Shown here piece after piece: positions 34,040 to 42,968 of a stretch of 64,000 bases of DNA. Source of the stretch: Litorimonas sp965205225 (GTDB lineage Bacteria > Pseudomonadota > Alphaproteobacteria > Caulobacterales > Maricaulaceae). Location: positions 620,001 through 684,000 of the forward strand of contig CBDBFZ010000002.1 of NCBI GenBank assembly GCA_965205225.1. The letters are read 5' to 3'. The stretch's first letter is position 1. Each line of letters begins with the position of its first letter. The notes under the pieces are model-generated. The model did not search any database, was not told the DNA's origin, and saw only the letters and a program-made list of their open reading frames with translations. The position numbers and the translations under genes are program-made.

Positions 34040-34343
34040 CGACACCTCCTGCCAGTGCAGCCTTGAGCGTGTGAATCGTCAGATCGAGTTCAGCCCGGGT
34101 CTGTTTGGAAAGCGCTTCAAATTCAGCTTCGCGAAGACGCCGGGCCTCCAGCGCGTCATCCAGTTCCCCAGCGAGGCGGATCCGGTCCTCGGAGAACCCT
34201 TCCGCTTCGCGGGCTTTGGTTTCCAATTGAACCAGCCGGTTCAGCATCGGGTTGAGTGATTTTTCCAGTGCAGAGAGCGCGCTCTGCAGGGCGCTTGCAG
34301 CCTCTTTGAGGCTTACCTGTTTCATTTCAGTTCTGTCATTCAT
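34032..34343 (-). CDS. DUF4164-like coiled-coil protein upstream of zapA
   Basis: 103 residues from the ATG at 34343. It is almost entirely coiled coil: SLKEAASALQSALSALEKSL, then NPMLNRLVQLETKAREAEGF, then LREAEFEALSKQTRAELDLT. Alphaproteobacterial zapA is often preceded by such a gene (DUF4164), and a ZapB-like accessory role in division has been suggested. Its stop codon overlaps the zapA start. It is divergent from gap. Confidence 0.7.
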   Translation of the reverse strand: MNDRTEMKQVSLKEAASALQSALSALEKSLNPMLNRLVQLETKAREAEGFSEDRIRLAGELDDALEARRLREAEFEALSKQTRAELDLTIHTLKAALAGGVDG

Positions 34344-34544
34344 CGGCTTGTGGTTAAAGTCCTCATTTATCAACCTGAATGGCGCAAGAATTGCCATTCG
34401 CCAAGGATATTTTGACCGTATTTTATTGCCCTTACTCGATGACCCGCGTATCGCCTCACCCAATTCCAAGGATGATCTTCCGGCCCATCACCATTCGATC
34501 GGAGACTGTCCGTCGCGTGACAATTCAGGAACCCTCCCTCTGAC

Positions 34545-35555
34545 ATGACTCTCAAAATCGCCATTAACGGCTTTGGACGGATCGGCCGTCTGGTTGCGCG
34601 CGCCCTGCACGAATATGACATTGAGGATGTTCAGCTTGTCCTGGTCAACTCGCCTGGTACGATCGAAACCTCGGCTCATCTTCTGCGCTATGACTCTATC
34701 CATGGGCGTTTCAGCGCGGCTGTGACCGAAGGAGACGGGATGATCGACTTCGGTCGCGGCCCGCTCCGCATGACCCATGAACGTGATCCCGCCAAAGTCG
34801 CCTGGGGCAATGCCGATCTGGTGATGGAATGTACCGGTCTGTTCAGATCGCGCGAGCGGTGTCAGCCACATTTCGACGGCGGAACCAAGGCCGTGCTGAT
34901 CTCAGCCCCCGGCGACGATGTTGATCAAACGATTGTTTACGGTGTGAATCATGAACAACTGGGGCCCGATGACAGGCTAGTGTCCTGTGCATCCTGCACG
35001 ACCAATTGTCTGGCGCCGATTGCCAAGGTCATCCTGAACGCAGTCGGCATCCGCCGCGGCTTCATGACAACCGTGCACAGCTATACCCAGGATCAGCGCA
35101 TTCTGGATAATTCCCACAAGGATCTCTACCGCGCCCGTGCCGCTGGGCTGAATATGATCCCCACCAGCACTGGCGCCGCCAAGGCTGTGGGTCAGGTCAT
35201 TCCGAAACTGGAAGGCCGTCTGGCTGGTGCCGCCGTACGCGTGCCGACCGCCAATGTCTCCATGATCGATCTGGCGTTCCAGCCTGAAATGAAGACAACG
35301 GCGGAGGATTTGAACGGCGCCATGTACGCTGCTGCTAAGAGCCATATGAAAGGCATCATCTGCTATTCCCGCAATGCGCTTGTCAGTTCGGATCTCAATC
35401 ACGATCCGCACAGCGCAACCTATGCATCATTGCTGACCAAATCGATGGATGGTGATCTGGTCAAAGTCATCGCCTGGTATGATAATGAATGGGGATTCGC
35501 GAACCGGATGATTGATGTCGCCCGCGTCATGGGCCAAACCTTGAGTCTGACATAA
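34545..35555 (+). CDS. gap: glyceraldehyde-3-phosphate dehydrogenase, type I
   Basis: 336 residues, normal for GapA. The N-terminal Rossmann motif is KIAINGFGRIGRLVARAL. The catalytic cysteine lies in SCASCTTNCLAP (about 147-158). HSYTQDQRILDNSHKD and WYDNEWGFANRM follow as in all family members. It interconverts glyceraldehyde-3-phosphate and 1,3-bisphosphoglycerate with NAD. It is the first of three glycolytic genes (gap-pgk-fba) in one direction, with 21 bases to pgk. Confidence 0.95.
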   Translation: MTLKIAINGFGRIGRLVARALHEYDIEDVQLVLVNSPGTIETSAHLLRYDSIHGRFSAAVTEGDGMIDFGRGPLRMTHERDPAKVAWGNADLVMECTGLFRSRERCQPHFDGGTKAVLISAPGDDVDQTIVYGVNHEQLGPDDRLVSCASCTTNCLAPIAKVILNAVGIRRGFMTTVHSYTQDQRILDNSHKDLYRARAAGLNMIPTSTGAAKAVGQVIPKLEGRLAGAAVRVPTANVSMIDLAFQPEMKTTAEDLNGAMYAAAKSHMKGIICYSRNALVSSDLNHDPHSATYASLLTKSMDGDLVKVIAWYDNEWGFANRMIDVARVMGQTLSLT

Positions 35556-35576
35556 TGGCTTTGAAGCTAACATAGA

Positions 35577-36785
35577 ATGGATATTCGTCGTCTCGAAGAG
35601 GCCGAACTTTCGGGCAAGACTGCGCTGGTGCGGGTCGATTTCAACCTGCCGCGCCGTGAAGATGGATCAATTTCCGATGATACGCGGCTGCAATCTGCGC
35701 TGCCGACGATCAACTATCTACGCGATCAAGGTGCGGCCATTATTCTTCTGTCACATTTCGACCGTCCTGAGGGCGAGCCGGATCCGGCTCTGTCACTCTC
35801 TTTTGTGGCGGGTCCATTGGCCGAAGCGATTGAAGCCCCGGTTCGGTTTCTGACCACACCCAACATCAATGTGCTGGATGATCTTGGGGCCGGTGATGTT
35901 CTGATCATGGAAAATACACGCTTCCTGAAAGGTGAGACCGAGAATGATCCAGAGCTAGCCAGAGAATTGGCGCAGTTTGGCGATGTCTTTGTCATGGACG
36001 CGTTTTCCGCCGCGCATCGGGCGCATGCCAGTTCCGCTGGTATTGCGGATTGTTTGCCGACCTATGCCGGGCTCGCCATGTTCCGGGAGCTCGATCATCT
36101 GGCCCAAGCGCTTGATCATCCTGAAAAACCCGTCATGGCGATTGTCGGTGGCGCGAAAGTCAGCAGCAAGATCGACTTGCTGGAAAATCTCATTAACAGG
36201 CTCGGCCGGATCGCCATAGGCGGCGGTATGGCCAATACATTCCTGCTCGCCAAGGGTCACGATGTCGGCAAGTCGTTGGCAGAACCTGATCTGGTTGGCA
36301 AGGCGGCCTATATTCTGAAAGCCGCGCGCAAGGCTGGGTGCGAAATCATCCTCCCCGTTGATGCGGTCGTCGCAACCGAGTTCAAGGCGGGTGTCGATAC
36401 GCGCGTCGTCGCCACGTCAGACACGGCGCAAGCCGATGTCAAAGCGGGCGAAATGATTCTCGATGTTGGCCCGGACACGGTCACTGAGCTGATGGACGCG
36501 ATGGATAAATCCAAGACACTGATCTGGAATGGGCCGCTGGGCGCGTTTGAGACGCCGCCCTTCGACACATCGACGATTGAGGCTGCGAAATATGCGGCCC
36601 GTCTCGTCAAGAGCGGCAAGCTTATCGCCGTGGCGGGCGGCGGCGATACGGTCGCGGCGCTCAACGCCGCCAGTGCTGTGGACGATTTCACCTTTGTTTC
36701 GACGGCGGGCGGGGCGTTTCTGGAATGGATGGAAGGCAAACCTCTTCCAGGTGTTGATATTGTAATGAAGGGACATGGGGCATGA
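35577..36785 (+). CDS. pgk: phosphoglycerate kinase
   Basis: 402 residues. The substrate signature GKTALVRVDFNLPRREDG opens the N-domain. LLSHFDRPEGEPDP, MAIVGGAKVSSKIDLLENL, GGGMANTFLLAKG and the C-terminal nucleotide loop VAGGGDTVAALN all match PGK. It makes ATP from 1,3-bisphosphoglycerate. Its last four bases overlap the fba start (ATGA). Confidence 0.95.
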   Translation: MDIRRLEEAELSGKTALVRVDFNLPRREDGSISDDTRLQSALPTINYLRDQGAAIILLSHFDRPEGEPDPALSLSFVAGPLAEAIEAPVRFLTTPNINVLDDLGAGDVLIMENTRFLKGETENDPELARELAQFGDVFVMDAFSAAHRAHASSAGIADCLPTYAGLAMFRELDHLAQALDHPEKPVMAIVGGAKVSSKIDLLENLINRLGRIAIGGGMANTFLLAKGHDVGKSLAEPDLVGKAAYILKAARKAGCEIILPVDAVVATEFKAGVDTRVVATSDTAQADVKAGEMILDVGPDTVTELMDAMDKSKTLIWNGPLGAFETPPFDTSTIEAAKYAARLVKSGKLIAVAGGGDTVAALNAASAVDDFTFVSTAGGAFLEWMEGKPLPGVDIVMKGHGA

Positions 36786-37831
36786 GCCAACTAGACGATA
36801 TGGTGGCTGTGGCGGAAGCTATGGTCAAACCGGGCAAGGGTATTCTCGCAGCGGATGAGAGCATCGGCACAATCGGCAAGCGCTTCGCCTCGATTGGGAC
36901 GGAGAATATCGAGACGAACCGCCGTGACTGGCGCAACATGCTGTTCCGCACACGTCCTGCGATGGATGATCATATTTCTGGTGTCATTCTGTTCGATGAA
37001 ACCATCCGGCAATCTGCGGCTGACGGCACGTCCATGGTCGATCTGATTAAGGCGGCGGGGGCGATTCCCGGTATCAAGGTCGATAAGGGCATCACTCTTC
37101 TAGCGGGCGGTTCGGGCGAGACGATCACACAAGGGCTTGATGGTCTGCGCGAGCGGTTGGCAGACTATTACGAACTGGGCGCGCGATTTGCCAAATGGCG
37201 GGCCGTGATCGAGATTTCCCATCCTGATGTTACTGTCGGGCGCACGCCGACCGAAGGCGGCATCAAGGCGAATACTCACGCGCTGGGCCGATATGCAGCG
37301 CTGTGTCAGGAAGCGGGCATTGTCCCGATTGTCGAACCTGAAGTGCTGATGGGTGGGGCGCATTCGGTTGAACGCTGCCACGAAGTCACGAAGCGGGCGC
37401 TCAACTCGCTTTCCACAGAGCTTTATGAGCAGGGCGTCGCGCTCGAAGCGACGATCCTCAAGCCCAACATGGTTGTCGCGGGCAAGCAATGCGCAGAGCA
37501 GCCATCGCGCGAAGAAATCGCCACGCGAACGATCAAGGTTCTCAAGGACACAGTTCCGGCCGCTGTCCCGGGAATCGCCTTTCTGTCTGGCGGTCAGGAA
37601 AATGAAGAAGCCACGCGCAATCTCGACATGATGAACAAGATTGGCGGATTCCCGTGGAAGCTGACCTATTCCTATGGCCGAGCTTTGCAGCAATCGGCCT
37701 TGTTCGCTTGGCAAGGCAAGGCGGAGAATTATGACGCCGCGCAGGCCGCCTTTACCCACCGGGCCAAAATGAACGGTCTTGCGTCCAAGGGTGAATGGTC
37801 CGCCGATATCGACGCTGAAGTAGACGCATAA
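36782..37831 (+). CDS. fba: class I fructose-bisphosphate aldolase
   Basis: 349 residues of the eukaryote-like class I family. KGILAADESIGTIGKRF is the N-terminal signature. The Schiff-base lysine is in EATILKPNMVVAGKQC (about residue 225). FLSGGQENEEATRNLDMMN matches the late active-site loop. The enzyme splits fructose-1,6-bisphosphate without a metal ion. It is coupled to pgk by a four-base overlap, completing a gap-pgk-fba operon. Confidence 0.92.
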   Translation: MSQLDDMVAVAEAMVKPGKGILAADESIGTIGKRFASIGTENIETNRRDWRNMLFRTRPAMDDHISGVILFDETIRQSAADGTSMVDLIKAAGAIPGIKVDKGITLLAGGSGETITQGLDGLRERLADYYELGARFAKWRAVIEISHPDVTVGRTPTEGGIKANTHALGRYAALCQEAGIVPIVEPEVLMGGAHSVERCHEVTKRALNSLSTELYEQGVALEATILKPNMVVAGKQCAEQPSREEIATRTIKVLKDTVPAAVPGIAFLSGGQENEEATRNLDMMNKIGGFPWKLTYSYGRALQQSALFAWQGKAENYDAAQAAFTHRAKMNGLASKGEWSADIDAEVDA

Positions 37832-37849
37832 GGCGGCTGCTGGCCTGTT

Positions 37850-38305
37850 ATGGGTGATCTCATCATTGATATCGCCCGCCTGAGTTCGGACTGGCCCGAG
37901 GTCGAACGGCTGATTGCCCCGGCGGCGAATGCCGCGTTGGCAGAGATGGACGCCCCGCACTGGGGAGAATTGTCCGTTGTTCTGAGTGATGATGCCCATA
38001 TTCAGGACTTGAACCGTAATTTTCGACGCCAGAACCGGCCAACCAATGTTCTGTCTTTTCCCATGTCTCCAGAAACGGGCTTGATGGGGGATGTGGTGTT
38101 CGCGCTTGAGACTCTCACCTGGGAAGCGGCTGCCCAAAACAAGACATTCGCTGACCATTTCACCCATTTGCTGATTCACGGCGTTCTGCATCTCCAGGGC
38201 CTTGATCATGAAACGGACCCGGACGCCCAAGATATGGAAGCGCGCGAAGTGCGCGCTCTGACGCGTCTGTCGATTGACAATCCCTATAGGTCGGATAATC
38301 GCTAG
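37850..38305 (+). CDS. ybeY: endoribonuclease YbeY
   Basis: 151 residues. The zinc site is HGVLHLQGLDHETD (about 116-129, H-x3-H-x5-H), and NRQNRPTNVLSFP-like residues (FRRQNRPTNVLSFPM) precede it. YbeY processes the 3' end of 16S rRNA and takes part in ribosome quality control. It starts the ybeY-corC-lnt group, with six bases to the next gene. Confidence 0.93.
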   Translation: MGDLIIDIARLSSDWPEVERLIAPAANAALAEMDAPHWGELSVVLSDDAHIQDLNRNFRRQNRPTNVLSFPMSPETGLMGDVVFALETLTWEAAAQNKTFADHFTHLLIHGVLHLQGLDHETDPDAQDMEAREVRALTRLSIDNPYRSDNR

Positions 38306-38311
38306 ACTGCT

Positions 38312-39253
38312 ATGACAACCGACCCATCGTCGTCTCTCTCGCCGCCTGACCCGGCTCTCGAGCAGCGCGAAGCCTCTTTTTTCAACAAGATTTTCCGCCG
38401 TCGCGACGACAGACGGCCTGGCGACAGCGACTCGGCATGGCCGGCCGACAAAGCTGCCGCGCGGGAACGTATGATGGACGCGGCTGAGCGGTTCCACCTG
38501 CTTCGCGTTGATGATGTGATGGTGCCGCGCGCCAATATTGTTGCGATTGAGAAAACAGCGACGCTGAAAGAACTCTCCAAAGTCTTTCGCGATGCAGGCC
38601 ATTCCCGGCTGCCTGTCTTCGAAGACTCGCTCGATAATCCGATTGCCATGGTCCATATCAAAGATCTGCTGCCCTATCTGATGTTCGATGCTCGCAGGCG
38701 GACGGCAAAGACCTATCCTGATCGCAAAGTTATTCGCACCATCAAGCGACCAGTTCTATATGTTCCGCCGTCCATGCTGGCGCAGGACCTACTCCGTCGG
38801 ATGCAGGCACGCCGTATTCACATGGCGATTGTGGTCGATGAATATGGCGGTACGGACGGTCTCGTCACCATTGAAGACCTGATTGAACCGATCGTCGGCG
38901 ATATTGAAGATGAGCATGACGAACTTGAAGATGATCTCAAACGGGTTGAGCTGGACGGCGGTAAGATATGCTGGGACGCGGATGCCCGGATGAGTATCGA
39001 CGATTTCGAAGAGGCCATTGGTCGTGATTTCGCTTCTCATGATGAGGAAGAGGAAGTCGACACACTCGGAGGTCTGGTCTTTACTCTGGCTGGACGCGTC
39101 CCCGAACGCGGCGAGATCATTGTTCACCCTCAGGGCGTAGAGATGGAAGTGATCGCCGCCGATCCGCGCCGCGTCAAACGCCTCCGGGTCACTTTGCTGA
39201 AAACGGATGATCACGGGCTTGACGAAGTGCCACACCTGTTGCCGCACACATGA
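38312..39253 (+). CDS. CorC/TlyC-type CBS-domain protein
   Basis: 313 residues. Two CBS domains lie at about 65-190 (RVDDVMVPRANIVAIEKTAT, GHSRLPVFEDSLDNPIAMVH and IHMAIVVDEYGGTDGLVTIE). A CorC_HlyC (transporter-associated) domain follows to the end. There is no membrane part, so this is the soluble form encoded between ybeY and lnt. A role in magnesium/cobalt efflux or in resistance to envelope stress is inferred from the family. The last four bases overlap lnt. Confidence 0.88.
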   Translation: MTTDPSSSLSPPDPALEQREASFFNKIFRRRDDRRPGDSDSAWPADKAAARERMMDAAERFHLLRVDDVMVPRANIVAIEKTATLKELSKVFRDAGHSRLPVFEDSLDNPIAMVHIKDLLPYLMFDARRRTAKTYPDRKVIRTIKRPVLYVPPSMLAQDLLRRMQARRIHMAIVVDEYGGTDGLVTIEDLIEPIVGDIEDEHDELEDDLKRVELDGGKICWDADARMSIDDFEEAIGRDFASHDEEEEVDTLGGLVFTLAGRVPERGEIIVHPQGVEMEVIAADPRRVKRLRVTLLKTDDHGLDEVPHLLPHT

Positions 39254-40866
39254 TATTATCTGAGGCCCCGCGTGGATGGGCCCCGCGTGGATGGGTGATG
39301 CGCGGCTGGTTGCCGCGGCTAGCTGTCACAGCTGCGGGGGCCACGGCCGCACTTGGCTTCGCCCCGTTTTATCTCTGGGGTATCACGCTGCTGTCCCTGG
39401 CCCTTTTATTCGTCCGGCTGCTGGGCGTGTCGAGCTGGAAGCGGCCGGGCCGGGCGGGTTTCTGGACCGGTCTGCTGTTCGGGTTGGGTTGGTTCTCCGC
39501 CAGCTGTTTCTGGATTGCGTCAGCTTTCATTGAGCGAGGTCCGGAATTCATTCCGATGATTCCGCCTCTGGTTGGCGGACTGGTGATCATACTCTCGGTA
39601 TTCTGGGGCGCAGCCGGCGGGATTGCCGCTCGGATGATGGGGCGGGGCTCGATCTGGCAATCCAGTCTGATCTTCGTTGCGGCGTTCATGATTGCGGAAC
39701 TGGCGCGCGGTCACATCCTGTCAGGATTTCCATGGAATATGGCCGCCTACGCATTTGAACCGGGCGGTGCCGTTAGTCAGATAGCGAGTCTCATTGGGGT
39801 TTACGGCCTGACTATGCTGGCCTACATGATGGCCGCGCTGATTGGCGGGGCGGTAATTGCCCGGGATTGGCGTCCCGTTGCTGGTGCCGGGCTCATTCTG
39901 GTCGGGATGATCGGTTTCGGGAGCTGGCGTTTGTCAACGGCTCAGCCTGGTACTCAACCGGGTGTCACGTTGCGATTGGTCGACGTCCCTTTCAGGCAGT
40001 CCGAGAAGATGAACTCGGATACGTCAGTTCGGATCATCAATCGCTATATTGATGCCAGCCTGGCGCCAGGAATTGAGACTGTCACCCACCTGGTCTGGCC
40101 GGAAGGCGCGGTGAACGGCCTAGCGGTTGAGAACGGACCGCTTCTAAGAGCGATGGGCGCGTTGCTGACGCAGAAGACGGCAATTCCTCCGGTCTGGCTG
40201 ATGAATTCCTTGCGGCTTGAAATCAGTCTGGACAGCAATGGCCAGCCACAGCGTATCTACTATAATAGTTCTGTCGCGATCACCTTTGATGAGTTCGGAT
40301 ATCCGGCGGTCGCGGCGACCAATGACAAGGCCAAACTCGTTCCGTTCGGCGAGTTTATCCCGGGCGGTGACTGGGTTGAGCGAATGGGCGCGAGACTGGT
40401 GTCGACGGCGTTGGGATCGATTACACCCGCTTCGAAGAAGCGGGTGGCCAACTTCCCGGGTCTACCACCGATTTCACCGCAGATCTGTTATGAGGTGATC
40501 TTCCCGGGATTGACGCCGCGCGGCGGCGCGGCGGAGCAGCCTGCGCCTCAGGCTATCCTCAATCAGAGCAATGATGCCTGGTTTGGGTCGACGATGGGGC
40601 CCGCACAGCATGCCGCCATTGCAAGGTACCGTGCGATTGAGGAAGGCTTGCCCCTGATCCGCTCGGCATCGAACGGTATTAGCGGGGTTTTCGATCCATT
40701 CGGGCGCGCGGAGCGCACTCTGGATGGGAGTCGAGATAGACATATTGACGCGGTCCTGCCCAAACCAGCAGGCCAGACTCCATCCATGACGTTGGTCAAT
40801 GCAGCCTTGAGCTTGCTTAATCTAGGTTTATTATTACTAGGGGTGCTCGGTCTACGCCGCCACTAG
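39250..40866 (+). CDS. lnt: apolipoprotein N-acyltransferase
   Basis: 538 residues. About seven membrane helices occupy the first 230 residues (LGFAPFYLWGITLLSLALLF and so on). A periplasmic nitrilase-like domain follows. Active-site elements are LVWPEGAV (Glu), DKAKLVPFGEFIPGG (Lys) and PQICYEVIFPG (Cys, about 415). NDAWFGSTMGPAQHAAIAR is the usual post-catalytic block. Lnt adds the third acyl chain to outer-membrane lipoproteins. The N-terminus has a duplicated GWAPRGW-like stretch (PRGWAPRGWVMRGW). Confidence 0.93.
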   Translation: MILSEAPRGWAPRGWVMRGWLPRLAVTAAGATAALGFAPFYLWGITLLSLALLFVRLLGVSSWKRPGRAGFWTGLLFGLGWFSASCFWIASAFIERGPEFIPMIPPLVGGLVIILSVFWGAAGGIAARMMGRGSIWQSSLIFVAAFMIAELARGHILSGFPWNMAAYAFEPGGAVSQIASLIGVYGLTMLAYMMAALIGGAVIARDWRPVAGAGLILVGMIGFGSWRLSTAQPGTQPGVTLRLVDVPFRQSEKMNSDTSVRIINRYIDASLAPGIETVTHLVWPEGAVNGLAVENGPLLRAMGALLTQKTAIPPVWLMNSLRLEISLDSNGQPQRIYYNSSVAITFDEFGYPAVAATNDKAKLVPFGEFIPGGDWVERMGARLVSTALGSITPASKKRVANFPGLPPISPQICYEVIFPGLTPRGGAAEQPAPQAILNQSNDAWFGSTMGPAQHAAIARYRAIEEGLPLIRSASNGISGVFDPFGRAERTLDGSRDRHIDAVLPKPAGQTPSMTLVNAALSLLNLGLLLLGVLGLRRH

Positions 40867-40920
40867 GAACAGTATCGGCGTGACCGTATGAAGCGGCTTA
40901 TGCCAAGGGGTAGACGCAAA

Positions 40921-41346
40921 ATGATCAATAAGCATGCACCGAGATCGGCGAACCCGGTTGATGTTCATGTCGGCGCGCGCATTCGTTTGCGGCGGCTAAT
41001 TCTCAAGATGAGCCAGGAAAAAATCGGCAACCAATTGGGCGTGACCTTCCAGCAGGTTCAGAAATATGAACGCGGTATGAACCGCGTCGGCGCGTCGCGT
41101 CTGTGGCGTTTGTCGCAAGTCCTTGATGTGCCCGTCGGTTATTTCTTTGAGGGCATGACCAATCAGATCGAAGCGGGAGAGTTCTCCGAGAACGATCAAA
41201 TGCCAATCGTCTATGATTTCATCAATAGTTCGGACGGGGTGGCATTAGCCAAGGCCGTTTCACAAATTACCAACAAAGCTGTTCGCCGCCAGATTCTCGA
41301 ATTGGCGCGTAGTCTTGCCAAGGACAGCGTGGACAAGAACGCTTAG
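40921..41346 (+). CDS. XRE-family regulator of the lnt-trmB block
   Basis: About 141 residues from the ATG at 40921; an upstream ATG at 40888 would add eleven residues. The helix-turn-helix is VGARIRLRRLILKMSQEKIG, NQLGVTFQQVQKYERGMNRV and SRLWRLSQVLDVPVGYFFEG, the pattern of a well-conserved alphaproteobacterial regulator encoded near lnt and metK. The C-terminal part (DGVALAKAVSQITNKAVRRQ) is helical. Its targets are unknown. metK, which often follows in relatives, is absent here. Confidence 0.8.
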   Translation: MINKHAPRSANPVDVHVGARIRLRRLILKMSQEKIGNQLGVTFQQVQKYERGMNRVGASRLWRLSQVLDVPVGYFFEGMTNQIEAGEFSENDQMPIVYDFINSSDGVALAKAVSQITNKAVRRQILELARSLAKDSVDKNA

Positions 41347-41383
41347 CTTGTTTTGATCCGCGCCGACGACTAGGCGCGCGCTC

Positions 41384-42055
41384 ATGAGTTTTAATCCAGA
41401 ACAGAACCGTTTTAGAACCTTTGGCCGTGCCAAGGGACGACCGCTTTCGCCAGCACAGGTGGCCCTAATGGACGCGCACTGGCCTCGCCTGGAAATAAAT
41501 CCGGGGGATGTGCTACCGCCCGCCCCGCGTTGGCTGGAAATTGGCTACGGTACCGGCACGCACTTGATTCATCTGGCCAAGACCCATCGCGATATTTCTA
41601 TCATCGGGGCAGAGCCGTTTCTGAACGGGACAGCTAAGGCCGTGAAGGCCGTGGCAGATGACGGGCTGGAAAATGTCCGCCTGTTTCGGGGAGATGTGCG
41701 GGAGTTGATGGCGGAGATGCCGGAGAGCTGTCTGTCGCGTGTCTATATTCTCTTCCCGGATCCATGGCCGAAGGCCCGGCACAATAAGCGCCGCCTGATC
41801 CGGACAACCTTCATTGCGGACCTCTACAGGGTCATAGAGCCGGCCGGACGTCTGACCTTTGCCTCGGATATTCCCCATTATGTAGATTGGGCGCTGACGC
41901 GGCTTTGCACGCATGCCCGTAAAGTGGGAGGTGGATTTGACTGGTTAGGTGGTGATCCGAAACAGCCACCTGAGGGTTGTTCCGGAACAAAATATGAAGC
42001 GAAGGCGCGCCGCGAAGGCCGCACGCCTTACTGGTTTGAGTTCCGCCGACTATAG
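41384..42055 (+). CDS. trmB: tRNA (guanine-N7-)-methyltransferase
   Basis: 223 residues. The SAM-binding motif is LEIGYGTGTHLIHLAK (about 51-66), EPFLNGTAKAVKAV follows, and IYILFPDPWPKARHNKRRLI is the TrmB signature. ASDIPHYVDWAL and TKYEAKARREGRTPYWFEF close the protein. It methylates G46 in the variable loop of tRNAs. Intact. Confidence 0.93.
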   Translation: MSFNPEQNRFRTFGRAKGRPLSPAQVALMDAHWPRLEINPGDVLPPAPRWLEIGYGTGTHLIHLAKTHRDISIIGAEPFLNGTAKAVKAVADDGLENVRLFRGDVRELMAEMPESCLSRVYILFPDPWPKARHNKRRLIRTTFIADLYRVIEPAGRLTFASDIPHYVDWALTRLCTHARKVGGGFDWLGGDPKQPPEGCSGTKYEAKARREGRTPYWFEFRRL

Positions 42056-42066
42056 GGCGTAAAAAC

Positions 42067-42657
42067 TCAGTTAGAGACTGGCTGGGCGGAGCCGTAAGGG
42101 CCGTTGCGGCCTGCTTCGATCCAGTCGGGATATTCGAACCGGTGGCGTTTCAGATCCTCGATCAGTTTCCGCTGTGCCAGTGGATCGTCGATCATCCGGA
42201 TTAGCCGCGCGAAAGGAGAAAAATCCGTTGCCGGGAAAATATCAAACGCGGTCCGTTCCGGACCCAAAAGCCGCCCTTCCATGTCGGAGAAGACAATCTT
42301 CTGCGCATCATTGGCAAATGTGAACGTGCGGTAGAGCCCGCGTTCAGAGATTTTCGTGCGGAACGAAGAATCGCCAATATCTATGGGGTCAACCGTATAA
42401 TCGATCCGATTGCCGACAACTTCACTGAGGTGAAGCGTCTCGCCGGATAGGCGCACGCAAAGACGCCGCGTTGTGGGCCATGCGGGCTGCAGGATGATAC
42501 CATCAACGCCGCCCTTGCCCTTTTTCAGCATTTTCCGCGTCTTGACGGAGCCTGAGGGTAGGATCCGGCCCGTTGCCCCTTCCAGCGTATAGAGGTCAAA
42601 GCCGTTACGCCCCTGCCAGGACGATTGAAATTGTATCAGAGAAAATGTTTCGCTCAT
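42067..42657 (-). CDS. conserved hypothetical protein
   Basis: 196 residues from the ATG at 42657, preceded by AAGGTG at five bases. It opens ETFSLIQFQSSWQGRNGFDLY and is rich in beta-strand patterns, without a signal peptide or membrane segment. A recognisable late block is DFSPFARLIRMIDDPLAQRK. I know no family for it. It is convergent with trmB and transcribed from the region shared with rimP. Confidence 0.6.
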   Translation of the reverse strand: MSETFSLIQFQSSWQGRNGFDLYTLEGATGRILPSGSVKTRKMLKKGKGGVDGIILQPAWPTTRRLCVRLSGETLHLSEVVGNRIDYTVDPIDIGDSSFRTKISERGLYRTFTFANDAQKIVFSDMEGRLLGPERTAFDIFPATDFSPFARLIRMIDDPLAQRKLIEDLKRHRFEYPDWIEAGRNGPYGSAQPVSN

Positions 42658-42832
42658 AAATTCACCTTCCACGTATATGTCATTACTATGACAGCACTGT
42701 CTTAAAAATGTAATAATAATGTTAGAAAGTCAATATGAGCAGAACAGTAACTTGCAGTTGGTCTGAAGTCAGTTTGAGGGCAGATGTTTAAGCAGCAAAA
42801 TTTGGCCAAGATAAATCGGATGCCAACATCTC

Positions 42833-42861
42833 TTGAAAAACCCGATTAATGTCTCTAAATG
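42833..42861 (+). promoter_or_regulatory. candidate rimP-operon promoter
   Basis: TTGAAA (42833-42838) and TAAATG (42856-42861) are spaced by 17 bases, upstream of the leader terminator and rimP. The match to sigma-70 boxes is fair. Confidence 0.4.
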
Positions 42862-42880
42862 CACGGCAACATCGCCGGAT

Positions 42881-42928
42881 CTGGCAGTTGCCAGCCAGGC
42901 GGCCCCCGGTAATGGCGGGCCGTTTTTT
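42881..42928 (+). terminator. leader hairpins with intrinsic terminator before rimP
   Basis: CTGGCA-GT-TGCCAG (42881-42894) forms a tight hairpin. It is followed by CGGCCC (42900-42905), an 11-base loop, GGGCCG (42917-42922) and six T's (42923-42928). A terminator between promoter and rimP, 40 bases before the start, implies that the nusA operon is either attenuated or reads through, or that a short RNA ends here. Confidence 0.65.
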
Positions 42929-42968
42929 ATTGGCGAATTGAAGGATAGAGGCTGCAAACCCAAGCGCT

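Noticed and set aside
37100..38656. 518-codon minus-strand frame opposite fba, ybeY and corC
   Set aside because: The sense-strand genes are unmistakable, and the antisense frame lacks any family or start signal; it arises from high GC content.
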